DNA from: DAOUMF01 sp034408935
Lineage (GTDB): Bacteria; Chloroflexota; Dehalococcoidia; SM23-28-2; RBG-16-64-32
Length of the DNA stretch: 64,000 nucleotides
NCBI GenBank assembly: GCA_034408935.1
Contig: DAOUMV010000013.1
Span: 62,001 to 126,000 of the forward strand
Direction: 5' to 3'
The notes under the pieces were generated by a model, which saw only the letters and a list, made by a program, of their open reading frames with translations, was not told the DNA's origin and ran no database searches. Numbering within the stretch: the first letter of the stretch is position 1; each line of letters starts with the position of its first letter. Below are positions 58,103 to 64,000 of the stretch, piece by piece. The position numbers and the translations under genes are program-made.

Positions 58103-59311
58103 TTGACATCCTTCCATGATTTCCAACTTTGTGGTTCGAGCCGCCGGGCGCTCGTCAAAATGGGCATCAGTTCGCCGACGGCAATCCAAGAGCGATCCAT
58201 CCCGCTGCTACTGCAGGGCCGCGATCTGATTGGCCAGGCGCAGACGGGGTCCGGCAAGACCCTGGCCTTCGCGCTGCCGCTCCTCGAACGCTGTGATCCT
58301 CAGATAAGGCACGTGCAGGCCTTGGTGCTGGCACCGACCCGCGAGCTAGCCCGACAGGTGGGCCAGGTGCTCACGGCCCTCGGCAAGGGGGCGGTGAGAA
58401 AGGTGGCGCTGGTCTATGGCGGCCGCCCCTTCGCGCAACAGGAGGCCGCTCTTGCCGAGGGCGCCCAGGTGGTCGTCGGCACGCCGGGCAGGGTGCTGGA
58501 TCACCTCAAGCGAGGGACGCTGCAGCTGAAGCGGTTGCGGATACTGATCCTGGATGAGGCGGACAACATGCTCGACCAGGGCTTTGCGCCTGACGTGGAG
58601 CGCATCCTGGCCCGCACACCGCCGAGCAGGCAGACGGCCATGTTCTCGGCGACCATTCCGCCGTGGGTGCAGAGGATAGGAGCCAAGCACCTCTCCGATC
58701 CGGAAGTGCTGGTCGCCGAGGAGGGCGACGGCTCAGACCCAGACATCGACCACGTTGTTGTCGAGGCGTACTCCGAGGACAAGTTCCAGGTGTTGCGGCG
58801 GCTGCTGGATGAGCCGGCAGAAGGCGCCACGCTGGTGTTCGGGCGGACCAAACGCGGCGTGCACAACCTGGGACGGCGGCTACGGGGGCTGGGCTACCGG
58901 GTGGCCGTGCTCCAGGGCAACCTTGACCAGAAGGCGCGCGACAGGGCGCTGGAGCAGTTCCGTTCCGGCCAGGTGTCGATCCTCGTGGCCACGAATGTGG
59001 CCGCCAGGGGGCTGGACATCCTCCACGTGGCGCGGGTTATCAACTACGAATTGCCGGAGACCCACGAGCTGTTCACGCATCGAGTGGGCCGCACCGGTCG
59101 CATGGGGCGGACCGGGCGGGCCATCACTCTGGTGAGCGCCGTAGACCTATCGAAATGGCAGGCCATAGAGCGCGGCCTGGGCCGCCGGCTGCCACGGGTG
59201 AGCGCCAGCGGCGAGCCTTCGCCGCGGCCGCAGACCGCCCACCGGATGAGGACGCCGAGTAGATGGCGACGGCGTCGTTGGTCACGCCCCAGAGCACTGG
59301 CTGCGCGGTAA
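58103..59311 (+). CDS. DEAD-box ATP-dependent RNA helicase, 402 aa
   Basis: Unwinds RNA in the cytoplasm. Starts at a TTG (FHDFQLCGSSRRALVKMG... with the aromatic Phe and Q motif TAIQERSIPLLL). Motif I AQTGSGKT (46-53), Ia APTRELARQ, II LDEADNML, III FSATIP, V VATNVAARGLDI and VI HRVGRTGRMGRTG are all intact. Short basic C-terminal tail (MRTPSRWRRRRWSRPRA). Close to the RRM gene, so the two may serve RNA remodelling in the cold. Upstream repeat-free leader of about 200 bases. Confidence 0.95.
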   Translation: MTSFHDFQLCGSSRRALVKMGISSPTAIQERSIPLLLQGRDLIGQAQTGSGKTLAFALPLLERCDPQIRHVQALVLAPTRELARQVGQVLTALGKGAVRKVALVYGGRPFAQQEAALAEGAQVVVGTPGRVLDHLKRGTLQLKRLRILILDEADNMLDQGFAPDVERILARTPPSRQTAMFSATIPPWVQRIGAKHLSDPEVLVAEEGDGSDPDIDHVVVEAYSEDKFQVLRRLLDEPAEGATLVFGRTKRGVHNLGRRLRGLGYRVAVLQGNLDQKARDRALEQFRSGQVSILVATNVAARGLDILHVARVINYELPETHELFTHRVGRTGRMGRTGRAITLVSAVDLSKWQAIERGLGRRLPRVSASGEPSPRPQTAHRMRTPSRWRRRRWSRPRALAAR

Positions 59312-59323
59312 GGAATTAGCCGC

Positions 59324-59355
59324 GGTGATTGTGCGCCTGGGCCGGCGCGGGCGTC
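59324..59355. repeat. dispersed intergenic repeat, family 1 copy 4
   Basis: GGTGATTGTGCGCCTGGGCC then GGCGCGGGCGTC, directly after the helicase gene. Confidence 0.65.
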
Positions 59356-59393
59356 AACGGGGCGTTCTTGCGGCTTCGGCTCATCAGCAGTGC

Positions 59394-59399
59394 TATAAT
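59394..59399 (+). promoter_or_regulatory. -10 box before the short RHH-like ORF
   Basis: Perfect TATAAT; GGAG follows at 59405-59408, eight bases before the TTG at 59416. It can serve the two-gene unit 59416-59801. Confidence 0.5.
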
Positions 59400-59415
59400 C
59401 CACCGGAGTGAAAGC

Positions 59416-59511
59416 TTGAACCGCGCTGCCAACGCGGAGGGGCTGTCCCGATCAACACTGGTGCGCACAATCGTGATGCGCCATCTGCGAGAGCGGAGCG
59501 AGAAAGTGTAG
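59416..59511 (+). CDS. truncated ribbon-helix-helix-like peptide, 31 aa
   Basis: NRAANAEGLSRSTLVRTIVM resembles the two helices of a ribbon-helix-helix DNA-binding domain (typical: RAAEAEGRSxSELIREAI), but the N-terminal beta-strand that contacts DNA is absent. Read from a TTG with GGAG eight bases upstream. Either a decayed antitoxin/regulator or a chance ORF; it precedes the DUF4177-like gene by eight bases. Confidence 0.4.
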   Translation: MNRAANAEGLSRSTLVRTIVMRHLRERSEKV

Positions 59512-59519
59512 GAGTCTCC

Positions 59520-59801
59520 ATGACTGACGTGGATTACGAGGTAGTCTATGTGGCGCGTAGCCCCGCAAGCATGCAGCAGGATGAATTCGCGACGATGGTG
59601 GATGAGCGGTGCAACGGGCGGGCTGGGGAAGGATGGCGGCTGGTTAGCGCGGCAGGCGACTACGGGGCGAATCTCACACTTGGCGTCTGGCTCATTTTCG
59701 CCAGGGAAACCGCATCAGCGCCCGACGAGCCACTTATCGAGACCGATACCGACGAGGACGTCGCACCCGCTGCCGGCTTGGATGAGGACAGCGACGAGTA
59801 G
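59520..59801 (+). CDS. DUF4177-like protein, 93 aa
   Basis: A short alpha/beta protein: YEVVYVARSPASMQQDEF, then a helix MVDERCNGRAGEGWRLVSAAG and a strand LTLGVWLIFARE. The 'N-x-x-A-x-E-G-W-x-L-v' signature followed by a final strand with 'lIFe/aR' is that of DUF4177. The C-terminal 25 residues are acidic and disordered. Role unknown. GTAGGAG lies before the ATG. Confidence 0.68.
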   Translation: MTDVDYEVVYVARSPASMQQDEFATMVDERCNGRAGEGWRLVSAAGDYGANLTLGVWLIFARETASAPDEPLIETDTDEDVAPAAGLDEDSDE

Positions 59802-59847
59802 TCGGAGTCGGCCGGGAAGCGCTGGTGGGGGTAGGGGCAGTCGGGGG

Positions 59848-59870
59848 CCGCGATTGTGCGCCCGGGCCGG
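59848..59870. repeat. dispersed intergenic repeat, family 1 copy 5
   Basis: GCCGCGATTGTGCGCCCGGG then CCG. Downstream of the DUF4177-like gene. Confidence 0.6.
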
Positions 59871-59986
59871 GCGGGCGGTGTCGGACACCGTCCCTCCGGC
59901 GGGGCCCTTGACATCGTCCTGCTGAGGTCTCAGGATCATCCGCAGAAAGATAGGCAGGGGTCAAGAAAGGGAAGAAGGCGAGAAAC

Positions 59987-60073
59987 ATGCAAGAGAAGAA
60001 GGAAGGCAAGAAGAAGAAGGCCAAGAAACACACAAAGAAGACAAGCAGGAAAGGCGGAAGGAAAGACCGTTAG
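59987..60073 (+). CDS. very small Lys/Arg-rich protein, 28 aa
   Basis: ATG to TAG gives MQEKKEGKKKKAKKH followed by TKKTSRKGGRKDR. More than half the residues are Lys or Arg, with no hydrophobic residue to speak of. The surrounding DNA is AG-rich on the plus strand, unlike the neighbouring genes. It resembles small ribosome- or nucleic-acid-binding basic peptides in composition (compare bacterial ribosomal protein bTHX), but not in sequence. Only a weak purine-rich ribosome site is seen, so this could be a purine-tract artefact. Confidence 0.42.
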   Translation: MQEKKEGKKKKAKKHTKKTSRKGGRKDR

Positions 60074-60128
60074 CGTCTACGTGCGCTTGGGCGCGTCGGC
60101 CTGGAGCCTCGAGGTGCGAGGGCGCTCG

Positions 60129-60160
60129 TCCGCCCACCACGATTGTGCGCCTGGGCCGAG
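60129..60160. repeat. dispersed intergenic repeat, family 1 copy 6
   Basis: GTCCGCCCACCACGATTG then TGCGCCTGGGCCGAG. Shares a longer flank with the copy at 56961. Confidence 0.65.
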
Positions 60161-60190
60161 ACGCCGCCGGCCAGGCACTGGGGCTGACGA

Positions 60191-60361
60191 CTAGTCGGGT
60201 TCCGCGCCTCCTGCACCCGGAGCCGCAGGTGTGGCGTTCGATCGCCCTAGGATGGCCTGCATCTGGGCGATTGCCTTGTTGTTCTCGCGGACCCGCCGTT
60301 TGACGTTGCCCGGGCGCACGTGGCCCTTTCGCCGGTTTTTGCTCGACACTCGCTTGACCAT
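60191..60361 (-). CDS. small basic protein, 56 aa
   Basis: Starts at MVKRVSSKNRRKGHV (ATG at 60361; a longer frame exists). The first 40 residues are strongly basic and helical (NVKRRVRENNKAIAQMQAIL); the tail is Ala/Pro/Gly-rich. Composition suggests RNA or ribosome binding. I do not recognise the family. It faces the Lys-rich 28-aa ORF across about 120 bases of repeat DNA. Confidence 0.5.
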   Translation of the reverse strand: MVKRVSSKNRRKGHVRPGNVKRRVRENNKAIAQMQAILGRSNATPAAPGAGGAEPD

Positions 60362-60491
60362 GATTATCGCTCCATTCAATACAGCCGGTCTTTCAGGTTC
60401 ACTTCTCTCAGCTAGGCTTCGGCGTTCGTCGCGGTCACCAGGCCAATTGTAGCAGGCGGGGCGCGGCCGAGCACCGGCGCGTGAATGTGGC

Positions 60492-60509
60492 GGCGGTTGG
60501 CGAACCGCC
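60492..60509. repeat. palindrome next to the TPR gene stop codon
   Basis: GGCGGTT (60492-60498) pairs with AACCGCC (60503-60509), one base before the stop triplet of the TPR protein gene at 60511. Matches the palindrome at 61509-61530. Confidence 0.6.
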
Positions 60510-60510
60510 C

Positions 60511-61320
60511 CTACGTGTTGTCAGCCGTTTCCAGGCGGTCCAGGGCCGCGCGGACGATCTCCGGCCCTTCGCCGCCGGCGCCGATCTCTTCGAAGAGGTG
60601 CACCGCCAGTTGCAGGAGCTGGCGCGCTTTGTCAACTTCGCCCCGCTGTTCGGCTAGAAGGCCCAGGTTGCAGAGCTGGTTGCCCTGTCCCAGCTTGTCC
60701 CCGATCTCCTCCTGTATGTCGAGGGCTTTCCTGTACTGCTCCTCGGCCTTCTCCAGGTTGCCGCGATCGGCGTAGACGTTGCCCAGGTTGCCGAGCTGGC
60801 GCCCCTGGCCCAGTTTGTCACCGATCTCCTCTTGTATAGCGAAGGCTCTCTTGAGGTGCTCCTCGGCCGTCTCTAGTTCGCCGCGCCGTTGGTACACGAT
60901 GCCCAGGTCACCGAGACCTTGCGCCTGGCCCCGCTTGTTACCGATCTCCTCGTCAATGGCGACGGCGTCCCTGTGATACTCTTCGGCCTCTGCCAGCTCG
61001 CCCCGCTGCAACTGCACGTTGCCCAGATTGCCGAGAGCTTGCGCCTGGCCCCACTTGTTGCCGATCTCGTCGGCGATAACGAGGGCGTTCCTGTAATACT
61101 CTTCGGCCCTTGCCAACTCGCCCCGCTGGAAGTGGACGTTGCCCAGCTCGCCGAGCTGACGGGCCAGGGCCAGCTTGGTCGAGCTCTTACGGTCGGCTCG
61201 TCTTCGACGCTCAACGCCATCGCGCGTCGCGACGGGCGCATCCGAGCGCTTTGAAAGGAACCGCCGTGAGAGCCATCTCGCGGGCCTGCCAAGCACGGGC
61301 CACGAGAAGAAGTCCATCAC
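60511..61320 (-). CDS. TPR-repeat protein, 269 aa
   Basis: A basic N-terminus (1-45) is followed by five tandem tetratricopeptide units of 40 residues each (about 50-250), for example LGNLGNVYADRGNLEKAEEQ with YRKALDIQEEIGDKLGQGNQ. The underlying DNA repeats with an exact 120-base period. The 40-residue length is that of LGN/Rapsyn-type TPRs, which fold as protein-binding superhelices. No signal peptide. The C-terminal cap AGGEGPEIVRAALDRLETADN is shared with the paralogue at 61530. Confidence 0.85.
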   Translation of the reverse strand: MMDFFSWPVLGRPARWLSRRFLSKRSDAPVATRDGVERRRRADRKSSTKLALARQLGELGNVHFQRGELARAEEYYRNALVIADEIGNKWGQAQALGNLGNVQLQRGELAEAEEYHRDAVAIDEEIGNKRGQAQGLGDLGIVYQRRGELETAEEHLKRAFAIQEEIGDKLGQGRQLGNLGNVYADRGNLEKAEEQYRKALDIQEEIGDKLGQGNQLCNLGLLAEQRGEVDKARQLLQLAVHLFEEIGAGGEGPEIVRAALDRLETADNT

Positions 61321-61413
61321 GCCACAATTATACCGCTAGTTCTAGCTGGGTGAGGGGGGCGAGTGGAAAGCGGCGGCCGAGGCTGGGGCCTCGACCTACG
61401 GAAAAGGCAAGCG

Positions 61414-61497
61414 CTCGTCGTTCGACGGGCTCAGGACGAGAGCGGGGGGGCGGGCGGTTATGTATTCTGCGCCCTTCGACAAGCTCAGGGCGAACGG
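61414..61497. repeat. short dispersed hairpin repeat, copies 3 and 4
   Basis: A diverged copy CGTTCGACGGGCTCAGGACG (61419-61438) and a full copy GCCCTTCGACAAGCTCAGGG (61471-61490), as at 53128 and 55100. Between the two TPR genes. Confidence 0.55.
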
Positions 61498-61508
61498 AGG
61501 CGGATGTG

Positions 61509-61530
61509 GGGGCGGTTCGCGAACCGCCCC
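61509..61530. repeat. 22-base palindrome overlapping the TPR gene stop codon
   Basis: GGGGCGGTTC (61509-61518), GC, then GAACCGCCCC (61521-61530); the last base is part of the stop triplet of the gene that ends at 61530. The same palindrome in shorter form ends the paralogue at 60511. Confidence 0.7.
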
Positions 61531-62792
61531 TACGGATTGTCAGCCGCTTCCAGGCGCTGGAGGGCGGCGCGAACGATCTCCGGCCCCTGTCCGCCCGCGC
61601 CGGTGGCGTCGTACAGCGCAGCGGCCTGCTGGAACAGGTCACGGGCCTTGGCGGCATCGCCACGCCGCTCAGCCAGGAAGCCCAGGTTGCCGAGGTCTTC
61701 TGCCTGGCCCAGCTTGCTGCCGATCTCCTCATCGATAGCCAGGGCCTTCCTGTGATGCTCCTCAGCCTTCTCCAAGTCGCCGCCATTCATGTAGACGCTG
61801 CCCAGGTTACCGAGGGCGTTGGCCTCCTCAAGGCGATTGCCGATCGCTTTGAGGATGGGCATGGCCTTCGTATACCAATTCTCGGCGTCATCCAGGTTGC
61901 CGCGAGCGTGGCAAACAAGGCCCAGGTGCACGAGATTCTGTCCCTGGCCCAGCTTGTTCCCTATCTCCTCATGTATCCCCAGGGCCTTATTGTAGTGCTC
62001 CTCCGCCTTCTCTAGATCGCCGCGCATGGCGTAGATAATGCCCAGGTTGCTGAGGGCGGCGGCCTGGCCCAGCCTGTCGCCGATCTCCTCGTGGATGGCC
62101 AGCGCCTTCTTCTGATGGTCCTCCGCCAGGTGCAGCTGGCCGCCAATTTCGTAGACGATGCCCAGGTTGCCGAGTTGGCTGGCCTGGCCCAGCTTGTTGT
62201 CGATCTCCTTGTCGATGGCCAGCGCCTTCTTATGGTGGTCTTCCGCTTTGCCCAGTTCACCGCGGCGGCGGTAGATGCGGCCCAGGTTGCCCAAGGCCGC
62301 GGCCTCCGCCCGTCTATCCTTCGCCCGCTGGGCGGCTGCCAAGCCCTGGCAATAGTGGCCCTCGGCCTCCTCAAGCTCGGATAGCTGCGCGAAGCTGTTG
62401 CCAATAAGGAGGTGGAGAGCGGCCCGCTGGCTGTCGTTCTCGGCGGCGGCAAAGGCGTTGAGAAATTCCTGGATGGCCTCACGGTGGCGTTCGGCGTCCC
62501 GGAGACGCCTGCCCTCCTCGAAGTGATCGCGGACTTCCGGTTTCGATTCGGGGAGGCCGTCCACGTAAACGTTTAGGTCGCCTCCTACGTGAACGTTTTG
62601 CAGCGTGACGCCGCCCGGCGAGCCCGCGACCGTCATGGATTCCGGCGCTGATGGCGGAGTCGGGGACTCTGACAGCGTCGCGTGATCTGCCGGCGATCCT
62701 CTGTGTCGCCAATACCAAGTCGCCAGCAACCCCAGAACGCCTGTCGCGACGCCAACGAGGGTGGCGATTAGAGCTACCGTTTCGGTGTCCAT
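61530..62792 (-). CDS. membrane-anchored TPR-repeat protein, 420 aa
   Basis: One N-terminal membrane helix (about 7-28; ALIATLVGVATGVLGLLATWY), a linker with VTLQNVHVGGDLNVYVDGLP (about 70-89), and from about 100 a series of TPR units with 40-residue period (ALGNLGRIYRRRGELGKAED, HHKKALAIDKEIDNKLGQAS and so on), repeated in DNA every 120 bases. The HVGGDLNVYV linker resembles the short beta-strand segments in bacterial STAND/TPR signalling proteins. C-terminal cap as in the paralogue. Likely a scaffold on the cytoplasmic or outer side of the membrane. Confidence 0.85.
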   Translation of the reverse strand: MDTETVALIATLVGVATGVLGLLATWYWRHRGSPADHATLSESPTPPSAPESMTVAGSPGGVTLQNVHVGGDLNVYVDGLPESKPEVRDHFEEGRRLRDAERHREAIQEFLNAFAAAENDSQRAALHLLIGNSFAQLSELEEAEGHYCQGLAAAQRAKDRRAEAAALGNLGRIYRRRGELGKAEDHHKKALAIDKEIDNKLGQASQLGNLGIVYEIGGQLHLAEDHQKKALAIHEEIGDRLGQAAALSNLGIIYAMRGDLEKAEEHYNKALGIHEEIGNKLGQGQNLVHLGLVCHARGNLDDAENWYTKAMPILKAIGNRLEEANALGNLGSVYMNGGDLEKAEEHHRKALAIDEEIGSKLGQAEDLGNLGFLAERRGDAAKARDLFQQAAALYDATGAGGQGPEIVRAALQRLEAADNP

Positions 62793-62805
62793 GGCCCCCT
62801 CATCA

Positions 62806-64000
62806 TCACGTGACCAACTCTACCACCGTCACGCCATCTCCCCCCGCGCGGGGCGGGGCGGAGGCGTGGGAGCGGACGAGGGAGTGGCGCGAGAGCATCT
62901 CGCGGACGGCGCGGCGCAGGGTGCCCGTCCCCTTCCCGTGGACGATGCGCAGCTCGGACAGGCCGACGCGGAACGCCTCGTCCAGCCGCTGCTCGACGAG
63001 GAGGAGCGCCTCGTCGGCGGACATGCCGCGCACGTCGAGCTCGGCGGGGACGCGGGGCGTGGGGCCGGGGGCCCGACGCACCGTGGGGCCGACGTCGGGC
63101 TCGCCCTCGCGCTTCTCCACGCGGTCGATCTGGCGCAGGCCGACGCGGGCGCGGAGGGCGCCCAGCTTCACCTCGACCTCGCCCTCGGCGTCCGGGGCTG
63201 ATAGCGCCTCGCCGGGGAGGGGGAGGTCGCGCAGGAACAGCAGGTCGCCGGGCTCGATGGGTGGGAGGGGGCCGCGGCGGCGCCGGCGGCGGCGCTCCAG
63301 CTTCTCGACGTCCTTCTCCACGGCCTCGATCTCCTGCTGGGCGGCCTCGACGACGGCGGCGCGCTCCGGCACCGGCAGGCGGGAGGCCCGCTCCATCTCG
63401 CGCATGGCCTCGTGGAGCCGCACCCGCGCTTGCGAGAGCTGATCGCCCATCTGGCGCCGCGTCTGCTCCAGGAGGCGCTCGCGGCCGGACTCGAGGGCGG
63501 CGAGGCGCTCGGTGACCTGACGCTCGGCCTGCTGGGCGCGGGCGGCGGCGGACTCCTGCTCGAAGCGGGCGGACTCGGCGGCCTCGCGCTGGCGAGTGAG
63601 GTCGACGATGAGGGACTCGACGGCCAAGCGGTCGGGGTCGATCGACTCGCGGGCCTCGGCGAGGACGTCGTCGGGCATGCCGAGGCGGGCGGCGATGGCG
63701 AGGGCGTTGGACTGACCGGGCAGGCCGATGGTGAGGTGGTAGGTGGGCGACAGGGTCTCCGGGTCGAACTCCACGCTGGCGTTGGCGATGCCGGGCGTGG
63801 TGTGGGCGAACGCCTTCAGCTCGCCGTGGTGGGTGGTGGCGATGGTGAGGCAGCCGACGCGCAGCAGGTGCTGGAGGATTGCCTTGGCCAGGGCCGAGCC
63901 CTCCGTGGGGTCGGTGCCGGCGCCGAGCTCGTCGAGGAGGACGAGGGAGCGCGGCGTGGCCGCCCCCAGGATGGAGATGATGTTGCCCATGTGGGAGCTG
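62806..64000 (-). CDS. mutS2: MutS2 family protein, C-terminal part (5' end outside window)
   Basis: The frame runs off the window edge at 64000. Visible parts: ABC-type Walker B LVLLDELGAGTDPTEGSAL, the switch TTHHGELKAFAH, a long charged helix (about 130-240 from the first visible residue; Gln/Glu/Arg-rich clamp-like), the KOW-like region PGDLLFLRDLPLPG, and the C-terminal Smr nuclease domain with LDVRGMSADEALLLVEQ and IVHGKGTGTLRRAV. MutS2 acts on recombination intermediates and on collided ribosomes. The N-terminal half and Walker A lie outside. Confidence 0.94.
   Translation of the reverse strand, partial: SSHMGNIISILGAATPRSLVLLDELGAGTDPTEGSALAKAILQHLLRVGCLTIATTHHGELKAFAHTTPGIANASVEFDPETLSPTYHLTIGLPGQSNALAIAARLGMPDDVLAEARESIDPDRLAVESLIVDLTRQREAAESARFEQESAAARAQQAERQVTERLAALESGRERLLEQTRRQMGDQLSQARVRLHEAMREMERASRLPVPERAAVVEAAQQEIEAVEKDVEKLERRRRRRRGPLPPIEPGDLLFLRDLPLPGEALSAPDAEGEVEVKLGALRARVGLRQIDRVEKREGEPDVGPTVRRAPGPTPRVPAELDVRGMSADEALLLVEQRLDEAFRVGLSELRIVHGKGTGTLRRAVREMLSRHSLVRSHASAPPRAGGDGVTVVELVT

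Noticed and set aside
59734..60033. Minus-strand frame starting MCFLAFFFLPSFFSCMFLAF that looks like a membrane protein
   Set aside because: It is the complement of the purine-rich (Lys-coding) tract at 59960-60060; such tracts always give Phe/Leu-rich antisense frames.

Overview
The window is a high-GC bacterial chromosome segment, densely coded on both strands. The gene set fits a Chloroflexota lineage (Dehalococcoidia or SAR202-like) best: F420 biosynthesis genes (cofD-cofC), a fused transaldolase/phosphoglucose isomerase followed by zwf and opcA, many acyl-CoA enzymes, DUF35/thiolase pairs, phosphotriesterase-like proteins and MacAB exporters. This assignment rests on gene content, not on a marker gene, and an actinobacterial-like relative is not excluded.

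Layout. 1-3.5 kb: housekeeping and unknown genes, then an orphan response regulator. 3.5-7.7 kb: a compact integrative element inserted in the 3' end of tRNA-Gly(UCC). It has a tyrosine recombinase next to the intact tRNA and a 45-bp direct repeat of the tRNA end at the far side. 7.9-14.7 kb: acyl-CoA metabolism (acyl-CoA ligase, enoyl-CoA hydratase, DUF35 protein, thiolase, two-subunit CoA-transferase, nitroreductase), probably a catabolic module. 15-23 kb: metallo-hydrolase, a lone Flp pilin, the tal-pgi/zwf/opcA operon (NADPH supply), and a glutaredoxin-thioredoxin reductase fusion behind a CsoR-like operator. 23-33 kb: LarA-like and phosphotriesterase-like enzymes, a site-2 protease, a degenerate GGDEF protein, a CAU-anticodon tRNA, kinase, Nudix and phosphatase genes.

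33.2-44.2 kb is the most interesting block. It holds a MacA/MacB-type export operon, an HtrA-type secreted protease, two tandem secreted helical proteins with LTxxQ motifs, and a response regulator/histidine kinase pair. A 59-bp element aligns without gaps upstream of all four minus-strand units, and part of it recurs at the regulator's own promoter. This looks like one envelope-stress regulon, similar in logic to Cpx/Bae but with its own cis element.

44.2-49.3 kb: a tandem duplication of a small DUF3303-like gene that carried along the 3' end of the kinase gene, palindromic repeats, a DUF3644/HEPN-like gene, rarA, and an aminoglycoside-phosphotransferase-fold gene that appears leaderless. 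49.3-56.6 kb: nitroreductases, hydrolases, cofC/cofD and two enoyl-CoA hydratases. 56.6-62.8 kb: repeat-rich intergenic DNA with an RRM protein, a DEAD-box helicase, very small basic proteins, and two TPR paralogues built from exact 120-bp-period repeats. The window ends inside mutS2.
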